Positions 6,817 to 15,275 of a stretch of 23,615 bases of DNA are shown here, piece after piece; position 1 is the stretch's first letter, and each line of letters starts with the position of its first letter. Below the pieces are notes generated by a model. That model had not been told where the DNA came from. It did no database searches and saw nothing but the letters and a program-made list of their open reading frames with translations. This DNA is from an uncultured Oscillospiraceae bacterium. Lineage in GTDB: Bacteria > Bacillota > Clostridia > Oscillospirales > Oscillospiraceae. The stretch covers positions 1 through 23,615 of the forward strand of contig CAJUFJ010000052.1 in assembly GCA_910585815.1 (NCBI GenBank), given 5' to 3'. A program made the position numbers and the translations under genes.

Positions 6817-9800
6817 ATGAGAAACCTGAAGCGGGCCCTCAGCCTCACTCTGGCCTCTGTCATGCTGCTTGGCATGATGGTCGTCGGCACCAGTGCGGCT
6901 GCGGGCTACTCCGACGTTGACGAGAACGACAACGTCGAAGCCATCGAGGTTTTGCAGACCATCGAGGTCATGGTCGGTGACGACCGTGGCTTTGGTCCTG
7001 ACCGCCCTGTCACTCGTAATGAGATGGCCGTGGTTATGGGCAAGCTGCTGAACCTGGATTATAACTACTATGCGTCTGCCTGTCCCTTCACCGACGTGGC
7101 CGAGTGGGCCAAGGGCTGGGTGGGTGCCTGCGCTGCCAACGGCATTGTGTCCGGCCGCGGCGATGGCATCTACGACGGCGAGGCCACTGTCACTGCCGTT
7201 GAGGCCGCCAGCATGATGATGCGTGCCCTCGGCTACTTCCAGTACACCGAGGACTACGACGACGGCTTTGTGCTGGCCACTGTCCGCCAGGGCAGCGACA
7301 TCGGCATCTTCAACGGCGTGGGTTCCGACGGCAACACCCCCATGACCCGGAACCAGGTCGCTCAGATGGCGCTCAACGCCCTGCGGTCCAACATGGTGAT
7401 CTTCACCGGCACCCCTGGCATTGATGTAAACGGCGTGAAGATCAACTACCGCGCCGAGTACACCCCCCGCACCGGCACCGATGCCAAGTATGATTCCATC
7501 GAGGGTCTGGTGACCACCATCGGCGGCGACAACAGCCAGTTCTACATCCAGCTGGGCGAGCAGCTGTACGACGGCGACCTGCGGCTGGAGGGCTCCAAGG
7601 ACGTCTTTGGCCGGCCCGCCCGCTACTGGGAGTACGACGGCCAGGAGATCGGCACCTATGCCAAGAAGGAGCTGCTGCGCAAGGAGTACACCACCAAGGT
7701 GACCGGCCGCGATCTATATGACCAGCTGGGCTCCACCCTGATTAACGGCCGCGGCTGGACTCTGGACGTAGCCATTGACGGCAATGACACCGACAACACT
7801 CTGCTGTTTGACGAGACCGCCATCACCCGTACCAACAAGGACGGCGTAGGCGGCACCGAGAAGGGCGTACTGACCCAGGTGTATGTGGACAACACCGCCA
7901 AGCGGGCCTATGTTGTCATTATCAACACCTATCTGGCCATCGCCAGCGAGGACTACGACAGCAAGAACGGCGAGGTCGATCTGGACGTCTATCATCTGGA
8001 CAACACCGGCACCACCAAGAATCCCGAGTACATCAAGGCTGATGTGAACGGCATTTCCGTCACTGTGGAGGACGAGGACATTGACGTCTCCGATGTGGTG
8101 GATGGCGACATGTTCCTGGTGACCGTGGCTGACGGCAAGATTCAGTCCATGGCCGCTCCCGAGGTGCTGGCCGACAGCGAGATCAGCAGCTTTAAGCGGG
8201 ACTCTGACGTTGTGTCTGAGGGCAAGACCTATGAGTATGCCGACACCGCCAAGTATGACGTGGAGGTTCTGGAGGAGTACGCCCAGACCAACCTGAAGGA
8301 CACCACCTACAACATCATTCTGGACCAGTACGGCTACCTGATCGGCCTGGAGCAGAATGAGGAGGCTGACCAGTACGTCTTCCTCACCGGCATGAACGGC
8401 AACACCAGCGACCTGGCCACCAAGAACGCTGACGCCAATGTCATTTTCCTGGACGGCAGCATGAAGACCGTTACGGTCAACGTGGACAAGAGCAAGTTCC
8501 TTGCCGGCACCGAGAGCGGTCCCCAGATGAACACCTGGTGTACCTACAGCGTGGACAGCAAGGATGTGTACACCCTGAAGGAAGTCGCTACTACTGAGCC
8601 GAGGGACGGCTGGAAGGTCGCCCAGAAGGCCCAGAATGTAGAGAACACTGACGAGGTCAAGATCGATAAGAAGAACGTCTCTCTGAAAGCCGTCAGCGGC
8701 AACGCCTACGGCAACGACGACACCGTCTACCTCAATGTGGAGACCAAGGCCATTAAGGCGGCCACTCCTGTCACCGCTAACACTACCAACTATTGGCACA
8801 TGATTATTAACGATGTGGATTCCCGTGTTGTGGGCGCCCGCAACGCCAGCCTGACCGTTACAAATCAGACGGCCGCCAATGGTGATAATGGAAGCACTAA
8901 GGAGAAGGCTAAGACCATCACCGAGGAAATCTACACCCTGTACAAAGAGAACGGCTACATCATCGCTGCTGTTACCGTCGAGGCTGAGGACGACGGCCTG
9001 AACAAGGTCTTTGCTTACATCCACAGCGACGACGTGAAGCGCGAGAGCTACGACAAGGCCAACGACGAGTGGACCTGGGTCCGCGAGGCCATTGTGGACG
9101 GCAAGATCACCGACCTGAAGGAAGTCGGCGGCGGCACCGACCTGAGCGTGCTGGAGGAGGACCTCGACCAGGGCAGCTGGTACGAGCTGAAGCTGGACGC
9201 CGACGGCAACGTGACCAGCGCCACTGAGCAGACCTTCGCTGCTTTCAACGACAGCACCAACCCGGACCGCATCGACAATGTGGATGATGTGGATGATGCT
9301 GTCAACGCCAAGGACACTGTTATCATGCAGGTCTCTGGCATGGTTGAGGGCACCAACAAGCTGACCTACAAGAACGGCACCCTGTACACCGAGAAGGACG
9401 ACACCGAGGGCTTCTCCGTCTCCCCCGACGTGAAGACCGTGCTGTGTCTGTCCGACGGCGAGGGCAACCTGTATGACGATTGCGACGACCGGTACACCGG
9501 CCGCAAGGGTCTGGAGGATGCTATCAAGAATCTGGACAGCAACTTCACTGGCGAGCTGAATGTCGTGTTTGACAAGGGCGACGCTGTGGTTATCATCCTT
9601 GTGGACGGTACCGGATCTAGTGGTGGAAATGGCCCCTCCGGTGATTCCGACATGTCCAAAAAAGTAGTTGCTTTCTTGAATGACGACGAAACTCAGGTGA
9701 CCTTTGTCTCTGCTGGTGGCTCTGCCACAACCAATGAAAAGATCGCCGCTGTGAAGGCTAAGGCTGCGGAAGTGTTTGGTGTTCCTGAGAGTGAAATCAC

Positions 9801-10383
9801 TGTTAAGCGGGCGACAGGTAAGACCTGGACCATCACTACAGAGTCTGGTGACAGTGCCGAGTGGGCTGAGCAGACAGACGTGGAGCAGGCTGGCATCCCC
9901 AACGATAAGAACGTGTGGGATCAGATAGCTGAAGAAATGGAGGGCGAAAGTGACGAAGACACTCTGCGTAAGCTCGGTGAGCTTAAAGCTCTGGCAGAGA
10001 GTGGCGTAATGAGCTCTGACGCAGTTGTCACCCCGACCAGCACGACTGCGGCCACAATCACAGGGATTGACTGGCGCAGAGGCCTGGATGTTCAGGTGGA
10101 CGGCTACGGCAAGGCGTTCGATCAGACCCTGCTGGAGATGTACGGTACCCAGGATCCTGAAGGCCAAGATGCCGACGCTCGTGCCAAGGTCAGTGCCGCT
10201 ACCCACTGGGCTGTTGTTCCTGTCACCAGTGGAGACAATACCACCATCTATCTCTACATCTATAGTGGAGGGAAGGTCTACACTGTATCTCGTACTGAAG
10301 CGGGTGTGGTTTCTGTAGGCGATAAGTCCACCGGCCATACCATTAGCAGTATTGCTTACACTATTACACCCCCCAAAGCCTGA
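6817..10383 (+). CDS. SLH-domain surface-layer protein
   Basis: A 1188-residue secreted protein. A signal peptide (residues 1 to about 28, MRNLKRALSLTLASVMLLGM then VVGTSAAA) is followed by SLH repeats at about 31-80, 87-140 and 141-200. The clearest is CPFTDVAEWAKGWVGACAAN with GIVSGRGDGIYDGEATVT. SLH repeats anchor proteins to pyruvylated cell-wall polymers. The long middle part is acidic, Thr/Asp/Val-rich and looks like beta-sheet surface repeats. At about residue 931 a Ser/Gly linker (SSGGNGPSGDSD) leads to a 240-residue tail with noticeably less biased codon use. An in-frame ATG at 6742 would add 25 residues, but AAGGAGG at 6801-6808 and the signal peptide favour 6817. The size, codon bias and conserved promoter suggest an abundant S-layer or adhesin protein; no enzymatic domain is recognised. 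Confidence 0.88.
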   Translation: MRNLKRALSLTLASVMLLGMMVVGTSAAAGYSDVDENDNVEAIEVLQTIEVMVGDDRGFGPDRPVTRNEMAVVMGKLLNLDYNYYASACPFTDVAEWAKGWVGACAANGIVSGRGDGIYDGEATVTAVEAASMMMRALGYFQYTEDYDDGFVLATVRQGSDIGIFNGVGSDGNTPMTRNQVAQMALNALRSNMVIFTGTPGIDVNGVKINYRAEYTPRTGTDAKYDSIEGLVTTIGGDNSQFYIQLGEQLYDGDLRLEGSKDVFGRPARYWEYDGQEIGTYAKKELLRKEYTTKVTGRDLYDQLGSTLINGRGWTLDVAIDGNDTDNTLLFDETAITRTNKDGVGGTEKGVLTQVYVDNTAKRAYVVIINTYLAIASEDYDSKNGEVDLDVYHLDNTGTTKNPEYIKADVNGISVTVEDEDIDVSDVVDGDMFLVTVADGKIQSMAAPEVLADSEISSFKRDSDVVSEGKTYEYADTAKYDVEVLEEYAQTNLKDTTYNIILDQYGYLIGLEQNEEADQYVFLTGMNGNTSDLATKNADANVIFLDGSMKTVTVNVDKSKFLAGTESGPQMNTWCTYSVDSKDVYTLKEVATTEPRDGWKVAQKAQNVENTDEVKIDKKNVSLKAVSGNAYGNDDTVYLNVETKAIKAATPVTANTTNYWHMIINDVDSRVVGARNASLTVTNQTAANGDNGSTKEKAKTITEEIYTLYKENGYIIAAVTVEAEDDGLNKVFAYIHSDDVKRESYDKANDEWTWVREAIVDGKITDLKEVGGGTDLSVLEEDLDQGSWYELKLDADGNVTSATEQTFAAFNDSTNPDRIDNVDDVDDAVNAKDTVIMQVSGMVEGTNKLTYKNGTLYTEKDDTEGFSVSPDVKTVLCLSDGEGNLYDDCDDRYTGRKGLEDAIKNLDSNFTGELNVVFDKGDAVVIILVDGTGSSGGNGPSGDSDMSKKVVAFLNDDETQVTFVSAGGSATTNEKIAAVKAKAAEVFGVPESEITVKRATGKTWTITTESGDSAEWAEQTDVEQAGIPNDKNVWDQIAEEMEGESDEDTLRKLGELKALAESGVMSSDAVVTPTSTTAATITGIDWRRGLDVQVDGYGKAFDQTLLEMYGTQDPEGQDADARAKVSAATHWAVVPVTSGDNTTIYLYIYSGGKVYTVSRTEAGVVSVGDKSTGHTISSIAYTITPPKA

Positions 10384-10470
10384 TTGCAGGACTTTTGGTC
10401 CCTGACTATGGATACCTATACATGAGAAATCAAGTAATTTAAGTATCCTTTGCTGAAATTTCAGCGGAGA

Positions 10471-10502
10471 GGACCCGCCCCAAGAGGGGCGGGTCCCTTC
10501 TT
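10471..10502 (+). terminator. Terminator after the SLH protein gene
   Basis: A perfect 11-bp stem (GGACCCGCCCC, loop AAGA, GGGGCGGGTCC; 10471-10496) followed by CTTCTT. It lies between convergent genes and may serve both, although the minus-strand side has no T-run. Confidence 0.85.
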
Positions 10503-10510
10503 GCATTTTC

Positions 10511-10960
10511 TCAGTCCATTGGACAAAACGCAATCACATGGTAGGTGTAATAGTCATAATTCATTTGTACAAATACCTCGTTGGCATACCAGGATACAGT
10601 ATTGCCCTTCCATGTGATGCACACCTTGTAATCCCGGCTGGCGGTACTGAATCCATAGGTGATATCATTGGGGAAAATGTTGAACTGTGACCGGCCATCC
10701 GGTGCAAAAATGGTAATCCACACCGGTTTTTTGGGGAAACTCAACGTGTTGGGGTGGGTTTCGCCGCACTCGCCGGTCCCTTTGTAGTCAGCAGTGTAGA
10801 TTTGGCAGTTGCCGCAAAAGGGCAGCTTTGCCAGCTCAGCGGCGTGCACCCCCAACGCCGCGTCGATTTTGGCGTTGTCGGCGTTGAAGTCGTCCATCAG
10901 AATGCGGTCGTCCCGGGACCATTGGTTGAGGTTGTAATTTGGTGTGTGGTTGGTTGGCAT
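10511..10960 (-). CDS. Phage tail-like hypothetical protein
   Basis: A 149-residue protein. Its N-terminus (NYNLNQWSRDDRILMDDFNA, then DNAKIDAAL) closely resembles the opening segment of phage tail or tail-fibre-associated proteins in clostridial prophages. The rest (CGNCQIYTADYKGTG, FPKKPVWITIF, TWKGNTVSWYANEVF) looks like a small beta-rich domain I cannot name. The frame stays open to 11146, but AAGGAGG lies 9 bases before the ATG at 10958-10960, and the upstream part is just the translated repeat element. No other phage genes surround it, so it is an orphan, a remnant or a domesticated module. Function is unknown; phage origin is by motif resemblance only. Confidence 0.7.
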   Translation of the reverse strand: MPTNHTPNYNLNQWSRDDRILMDDFNADNAKIDAALGVHAAELAKLPFCGNCQIYTADYKGTGECGETHPNTLSFPKKPVWITIFAPDGRSQFNIFPNDITYGFSTASRDYKVCITWKGNTVSWYANEVFVQMNYDYYTYHVIAFCPMD

Positions 10961-10981
10961 GTTTGTTGTTCCTCCTTTTAA

Positions 10982-11096
10982 AACTCCCTCAGTCAGCCTG
11001 CGGCTGACAGCTCCCTCAGAGAGGGAGCCGTTGAGGCGTGAAAATAGCCTCCCTCTTTGAGGGAGGTGGCACGGCGGAGCCGTGTCGGAGGGAGTT
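10982..11096. repeat. Double-arm hairpin repeat element
   Basis: The ends AACTCCCTC (10982-10990) and GAGGGAGTT (11088-11096) are inverted. The left arm contains TCAGCC-TGC-GGCTGA and CTCCCTC-AGA-GAGGGAG; the right arm contains CCTCCCTC-TTT-GAGGGAGG and CACGGC-GGA-GCCGTG. Each arm folds on itself and the two arms also pair with each other. No coding capacity is supported. Confidence 0.8.
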
Positions 11097-11180
11097 CCCT
11101 CTACCCATACAGAAAACTCCCCCCAAAGTGGTACGTTTCCATACACTTATTGGATATAAGGGGAAACTGCGCCCATTTTT
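11097..11180. repeat. Direct repeat block A, copy 2
   Basis: Nearly repeats 92-178 (shared GAAAACTCCCCCCAAAGT, GTACGTTTCCATACACTT and AACTGCGCCCATTTTT). Here it ends 10 bases before the -35 box of the phosphate transporter promoter, whereas copy 1 is not next to a visible promoter. Confidence 0.75.
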
Positions 11181-11190
11181 TGTTTTGCTC

Positions 11191-11219
11191 TTGACGCGGG
11201 CTGTCCATACGGCTATAAT
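11191..11219 (+). promoter_or_regulatory. Strong sigma-A promoter of the Na+/Pi transporter gene
   Basis: TTGACG (11191-11196), 17-base spacer, and consensus TATAAT (11214-11219), about 70 bases upstream of the start codon. Confidence 0.85.
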
Positions 11220-11289
11220 GAAAATGGAAAAATTTCGGGATATCTGTCAAAACTGTTTTAATGCGGTTTTTCGCAGAAGGGATTTACAT

Positions 11290-12945
11290 ATGAACATATT
11301 GGAATTTTTCGGCCTGTTTGGCGGCCTGGCGCTGTTTCTCCACGGGATGCAGATGATGAGCTCCGGCCTGGAGGCCGCGGCCGGCAACCGGATGAAGACC
11401 ATTCTGGAGCGCCTCACCGCCAACCGCTTTATGGGCATCCTGGTGGGCGCGCTGATTACCGCCGCTGTGCAGTCCTCCTCGGCTACCACCGTAATGGTGG
11501 TGGGCTTTGTCAACGCCGGCATCATGAACCTGAACCAGGCAGTCTGGCTCATCATGGGGGCCAACGTGGGCAAGACCACCACCGGCCTGCTCATCGCCCT
11601 GGACGTGGGGGCCCTGGCCCCCATTGTGGCCTTTGCCGGCGTGTTCATGATGGTCTTTTTGAAAAAGCCCAACCTCCAGCACATCGGCCAGCTGCTGGCC
11701 GGCCTGGGCATTCTGTTCATCGGCATGGACATGATGAGCGCCGCCATGGAGCCCCTGCGGGAGGTCCCCGCCTTTGTCAACATGATGGCCACCCTGTCCA
11801 ACCCCATCCTGGGCATTCTGTTCGGCACCGTGTTCACCGCGCTGATCCAGTCCTCCGCCGCCTCCGTGGGCATTTTGCAGACCCTGGCCGCCGCCGGGGT
11901 GGTGCAGTTCTCCTCCTCGGTCTATATTCTGTTCGGCCAGAACATCGGCACCTGCATCACCGCCGTCATGGCCTCGGTGGGGGTCAGCCGGGACGCCAAG
12001 CGGGCCACCTGCGTCCACGTGCTGTTCAACGTCATCGGCACGGTGATCTTCACCGTTGTGGTGATGGTCACCCCCCTCACCGCCCTGATTGAGTCCACCG
12101 TGGCCGGCCCCATGGCCCAGATCGCTGTGATGCACGTCTTCTTCAACCTGGCCACCACCCTCCTGCTGATTCCCTTCGGCAGCTCCCTGGCCCGGCTGGC
12201 CACCCGCATCCTCCCCGACCTGCCCCAGGCGGTGGAGGAGAAGGAGACCGAGAAGGGCATGCGCCTGGCCTACCTCACCCCCGTCACCGCCGGCGGCAAG
12301 GACGGCGGCCTGGGCGTGTCCGCCATCGTGGTGGACCAGCTGCGCAACGAGCTGCACCGCATGCTGGAGATGGCCCGCCAGAACGTGGACGCCAGCTTTA
12401 AGGCAGTGATGGACAAGGACGTCGTCCCCCTGGAGCGGGTGGAGAAGCGGGAGCAGTACATCGACTTTTTAAACAAGGAGATATCCCGGTATATCTCCCA
12501 CCTTATCGCCATCGAGACCAACGAGCGGGGCTCGAAGGTGGTCAGCTGTCTCTTTGCCATCTCAGGCAATATCGAGCGCATCGGTGACCACGCCGACAAC
12601 CTGGCCGGCTACACCAAGATGCTGGTCCGGCAGGACATCAATTTCTCCCGCTTTGCCCTGGAGGAGGTCCGGCAGATGCGGGACATCTCCATCCGGGCGG
12701 TGTCCGCCCTGCTGTCCAGCGAGGCCGGGGAGGCCGAATGGCTCACCCAGGTGGCCCAGATGGAGCAGAAAATCGACGACATGACCGCCAATTTCCGCCG
12801 GGACCAGCTGGTCCGCATGCGAAACGGCACCTGCTCCGACGAGGCCTGCATCCTCTACTCCGAGCTCCTCACCGACTTTGAGCGCATCGGTGACCACGTC
12901 CTGAATATCGCTCAGGAGCTGAATAAGGCGAAAACCGCGCTGTAA
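11290..12945 (+). CDS. Na+/phosphate cotransporter with PhoU-like tail
   Basis: A 551-residue NptA/YjbB-type protein. The N-terminal ~310 residues are a membrane domain with two inverted Na/Pi-cotransporter repeats, marked by AVQSSSATTVMVVGFVNAGI with GANVGKTTT, and by LIQSSAASVGILQTLAAAG with GQNIGTCITAV. The QSS motifs are the expected sodium/phosphate-binding elements. The C-terminal ~200 residues are cytoplasmic and helical, with two PhoU-type motifs: GNIERIGDHADNLAGYT and DFERIGDHVLNIAQEL. AAGGG lies 8 bases before ATG 11290. The frame is open from 11038, but that part is repeat sequence and promoter. It is convergent with the PhoBR-like pair and shares a terminator with it. Transport of phosphate, possibly as export or homeostasis, is the family role. 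Confidence 0.92.
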   Translation: MNILEFFGLFGGLALFLHGMQMMSSGLEAAAGNRMKTILERLTANRFMGILVGALITAAVQSSSATTVMVVGFVNAGIMNLNQAVWLIMGANVGKTTTGLLIALDVGALAPIVAFAGVFMMVFLKKPNLQHIGQLLAGLGILFIGMDMMSAAMEPLREVPAFVNMMATLSNPILGILFGTVFTALIQSSAASVGILQTLAAAGVVQFSSSVYILFGQNIGTCITAVMASVGVSRDAKRATCVHVLFNVIGTVIFTVVVMVTPLTALIESTVAGPMAQIAVMHVFFNLATTLLLIPFGSSLARLATRILPDLPQAVEEKETEKGMRLAYLTPVTAGGKDGGLGVSAIVVDQLRNELHRMLEMARQNVDASFKAVMDKDVVPLERVEKREQYIDFLNKEISRYISHLIAIETNERGSKVVSCLFAISGNIERIGDHADNLAGYTKMLVRQDINFSRFALEEVRQMRDISIRAVSALLSSEAGEAEWLTQVAQMEQKIDDMTANFRRDQLVRMRNGTCSDEACILYSELLTDFERIGDHVLNIAQELNKAKTAL

Positions 12946-12947
12946 TC

Positions 12948-12977
12948 AAAGCCCGGCCCCCACAGGGGCCGGGCTTT
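12948..12977. terminator. Bidirectional terminator
   Basis: A perfect 13-bp stem (AAAGCCCGGCCCC, loop CACA, GGGGCCGGGCTTT) between two convergent genes. The A/T ends provide a short T-run in both directions. Confidence 0.88.
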
Positions 12978-12983
12978 AACAGT

Positions 12984-14207
12984 TTAGACTTTCGCCGGGA
13001 ACAGGACGCTGATCTCCGTTCCCCTGTCCGGCTGGCTGCGCAGGGAAATTTTCGCCCCGTGGTACTGGGCCCCGTGCTTCACAATGGACAGCCCCAGGCC
13101 GGTGCCGCCGGAGGCCTTGGACCTGCTCTTGTCCACCCGGAAAAACCGCTCGAACACCCGGCCCTGATACTTGGGAGGGATGCCGATGCCGGTGTCCCGC
13201 ACGGTGAGCAGAGCCCCGCCCTCCCGGCGGGAGACGGATACCTCCACCGTGCCGCCGGGCACGTTGTACTTGATGGCGTTGTCGCACAGGTTGAACACCA
13301 TCTCCCGCACCAGCCCGGGGACGCCCTGGAGCTCCGCCTCCTCCCCCGTCACCGTGAGAGATACCCCCTTGGCCGCCGCACTGTCCTGAAGGGAGGCGGC
13401 CACGTCCTCGGCCACCTCCCGCAGCTCCACCGGCTCCCGGGGGATGGGGACGGCCTCGTCCAGCTGGGACAGGCGGATGATATCCTCAATAAGGGCCACC
13501 AGCCGGGAGCTCTCCGCCCGGATGCGGCCGGCGAAGTGGGGCACGTCGTCCGCGGGCACCAGGCCGTTTTCCAGCAGCTCGGCGCTGCCCAGGATGGACT
13601 GGAGGGGGGTCTTCAGCTCGTGGGACACGTTGGCGCTGAACTCCCGGCGGCTGCGCTCCGCCTCCCGGCCGGTGACGTCCCCCGCCAGCACCGCCGTGCG
13701 GGAGGCCAGCACGGCGGACAGGATGATGGCCGTCAGGACCAGAATGCAGATGGGCTGGAGCATGGCAATGGTCAGGGCCAGGGCGGTGAGGCGCTGGGCC
13801 GACACCCGAAGCACCGTCCCGTCGGACAGGCGGGCGGCGCAGTTGATGGTCTTTTTGGTCAGTGTGTCGGAGAACCGGGCGCTGTAGCCCGTCCCCGTCT
13901 CCAGGGCCTGACGGATCTCCGCCCGGTCCCGGTGGTTGGGCAGCCCCTCCGCCGGGGCCTGGCTGTCATAGCGCACGGTGCCGTCCGCCTCCACCCAGGT
14001 GATGCGCAGGTCCTGGGGGGCGGGCCCCTCCAGCCAGACAGCCCCCGCCGTCTCCATCCCCCGGATGGCCAGGTCCAGCTCCAGCCGCAGCTGCTTCTCC
14101 TGCAATGCGCTGAAATAGTTGTAGAGACAGGTGAGGACGATGGCAAAGCTCACCGCCAGAATCACCGCCGAGGTGAGCAGGCTGCCCCGAAAAATCTTTT
14201 TGGTCAC
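12984..14207 (-). CDS. PhoR-like sensor histidine kinase
   Basis: A 407-residue membrane kinase. TM1 is at about residues 10-31 and TM2 at about 144-166, bounding an extracellular sensor domain of about 110 residues. The HisKA domain has EFSANVSHELKTPLQSILGS with phosphoacceptor H196. The HATPase_c domain has NLCDNAIKYN, DTGIGIPPKYQGRVFERFF and GGTGLGLSIVKHGA. I place the start at GTG 14205-14207, with GGGAGG upstream. It overlaps the regulator's stop codon as GTGA, a classic coupled start; the frame upstream of it is regulator-gene sequence read out of frame. The pairing with an OmpR-type regulator and the convergent phosphate transporter favours a phosphate-sensing PhoR role over other PhoR/VicK-like kinases. 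The stimulus is inferred. Confidence 0.9.
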   Translation of the reverse strand: MTKKIFRGSLLTSAVILAVSFAIVLTCLYNYFSALQEKQLRLELDLAIRGMETAGAVWLEGPAPQDLRITWVEADGTVRYDSQAPAEGLPNHRDRAEIRQALETGTGYSARFSDTLTKKTINCAARLSDGTVLRVSAQRLTALALTIAMLQPICILVLTAIILSAVLASRTAVLAGDVTGREAERSRREFSANVSHELKTPLQSILGSAELLENGLVPADDVPHFAGRIRAESSRLVALIEDIIRLSQLDEAVPIPREPVELREVAEDVAASLQDSAAAKGVSLTVTGEEAELQGVPGLVREMVFNLCDNAIKYNVPGGTVEVSVSRREGGALLTVRDTGIGIPPKYQGRVFERFFRVDKSRSKASGGTGLGLSIVKHGAQYHGAKISLRSQPDRGTEISVLFPAKV

Positions 14208-14881
14208 GTGTTTCCCTCCCAGCGGTAGCCCACCTGACGGACGGTCTGGATGCAGCCGCCGTAGGGCCCCAGCTTTTGGCGCAGGGTGCGGATGTGGACG
14301 TCCACCGTCCGGGTCTCGCCGGCGTAGTCGATGCCCCACACGTCGGAGAGGAGCTGGTCCCGGGTGAACACCACCCCGGGCCGGCTTAAAAACCGGCGCA
14401 GCAGCTCAAATTCCTTGTAGGTGAGGGTGACGGGGGCGCCGTCGGCAGTGACGGCCCGGGCCTCCGGGTCCAGGGACAGGCCGGCCCAGGCCAGGACAGG
14501 ACCGGCCGCCTCCCTGGGCCGGCACCGGCGCAGCACCGCCCGCACCCGGGACACCAGCTCCATCACCCCGAAGGGCTTTACCAGATAGTCGTCCGCCCCC
14601 AGGTCCAGACTCTGGATTTTGTCGTACTCCGCCCCCTTGGCCGTGGCCATGATGACGGGGATGTCCCGGAGGGCCGGGTCGGCCTTCAGTTCCCGGAGGA
14701 GGGTCACGCCGTCCTTCCCCGGCAGCATCACATCCAGAATGATAAGCTCAGGCCGCTGGGTCCGCAGCGCCGCCTGAAAGGCGGCCCCGTCCTCGAAGCC
14801 CCGGGCCTGGAAGCCGGTGGACTGGAGGGTATAGGTCTCAATCTCCCGGATGCCCGCGTCGTCCTCTACGCACCAGATCAT
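14204..14881 (-). CDS. OmpR/PhoB-family response regulator
   Basis: A 225-residue regulator. The receiver domain (1-115) has D7/D8, phosphoacceptor D50 in LIILDVMLPGKDG, switch T80 and K102 in YLVKPFG. The winged-helix DNA-binding domain (about 127-222) contains LTYKEFELLRRFLSRPGVVF and RTVDVHIRTLRQKLGP. PhoB/PhoP-like proteins of this type bind direct repeats upstream of phosphate-starvation genes. GGGGTGAT precedes the ATG at 14879-14881. It is the first gene of the pair, overlapping the kinase by 4 bases. Possible autoregulatory repeats lie upstream (14937-14965). Confidence 0.92.
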   Translation of the reverse strand: MIWCVEDDAGIREIETYTLQSTGFQARGFEDGAAFQAALRTQRPELIILDVMLPGKDGVTLLRELKADPALRDIPVIMATAKGAEYDKIQSLDLGADDYLVKPFGVMELVSRVRAVLRRCRPREAAGPVLAWAGLSLDPEARAVTADGAPVTLTYKEFELLRRFLSRPGVVFTRDQLLSDVWGIDYAGETRTVDVHIRTLRQKLGPYGGCIQTVRQVGYRWEGNT

Positions 14882-14928
14882 GGTATCACCCCGCTGTTTC
14901 TCTGTGTCTCCTTTAGCATACGCAGTTC

Positions 14929-14958
14929 ATGTTAAATCATCAAGGGTCATTTTGTCAA
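14929..14958 (-). promoter_or_regulatory. Promoter of the phoB-like gene
   Basis: On the minus strand, TTGACA (14953-14958), 18-base spacer, TAACAT (14929-14934). An alternative is TTGATG with TATGCT, 17 bases apart, slightly downstream. TTTACA sits 11 bp upstream of TTGACA in register, and TTAACA overlaps the -10 box, resembling Firmicute Pho-box half-sites. Confidence 0.55.
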
Positions 14959-14989
14959 ATCCGTGTAAAATTCGGGGGTGTTTTGCTAA

Positions 14990-15147
14990 AAGCCTTCCCC
15001 CTTCAAGGGGGAAGGTGGCACGGCCGTAGGCCGTGACGGATGAGGGTGCGGTGAGGTCAGCGCCTCTTACCGTAAGAACTGCATGCCCGCCCCGCCCTCT
15101 CATCCGCCCCCTTCGGGGGCACCTTCCCCCCGGAGGGTGGAAGGCTT
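14990..15147. repeat. Double-arm hairpin repeat element
   Basis: Bounded by AAGCCTTCC (14990-14998) and GGAAGGCTT (15139-15147). The left arm folds as CCTTCCCCCTT-C-AAGGGGGAAGG and then CACGGCC-GTA-GGCCGTG, ending CGGATGAG. The right arm mirrors it, with CTCATCCG, GCCCCC-TTC-GGGGGC and a C-run/G-run stem. A single related arm recurs at 22306-22358. It fills most of the gap between the phoB-like gene and galK; I see no gene in it. Confidence 0.85.
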
Positions 15148-15214
15148 GCCCTGCGGGGGACGGGGAATTTTACGCTCTCTCCTAAAATCCCTCCATCCCC
15201 GGCGCGGGAACTGC

Positions 15215-15243
15215 TTGCCCAAACCCGGACGGCATGGTATAAT
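15215..15243 (+). promoter_or_regulatory. Promoter of galK
   Basis: TTGCCC (15215-15220), 17-base spacer, consensus TATAAT (15238-15243), 32 bases before the galK start codon. The weak -35 box suggests help from an activator or modest basal expression. Confidence 0.7.
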
Positions 15244-15275
15244 CAGGTAGACAATCGAGAAAGAGGTGAGCTCTT

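Noticed and set aside
7714..10533. 939-codon open frame antisense to the S-layer gene
   Set aside because: Low-complexity Val/Leu/Gly/His translation, no start signal, and the opposite strand encodes a clear signal peptide and SLH repeats. The biased codon use of the real gene explains it.
10961..11146. Longer form of the phage-tail-like protein
   Set aside because: The added residues are translation of the repeat element, and a similar peptide is also found by translating block A at the left edge of the window.
11038..11289. N-terminal extension of the Na+/Pi cotransporter
   Set aside because: The upstream frame crosses a hairpin repeat, block A and the sigma-A promoter. A good ribosome site and the first membrane helix point to 11290.
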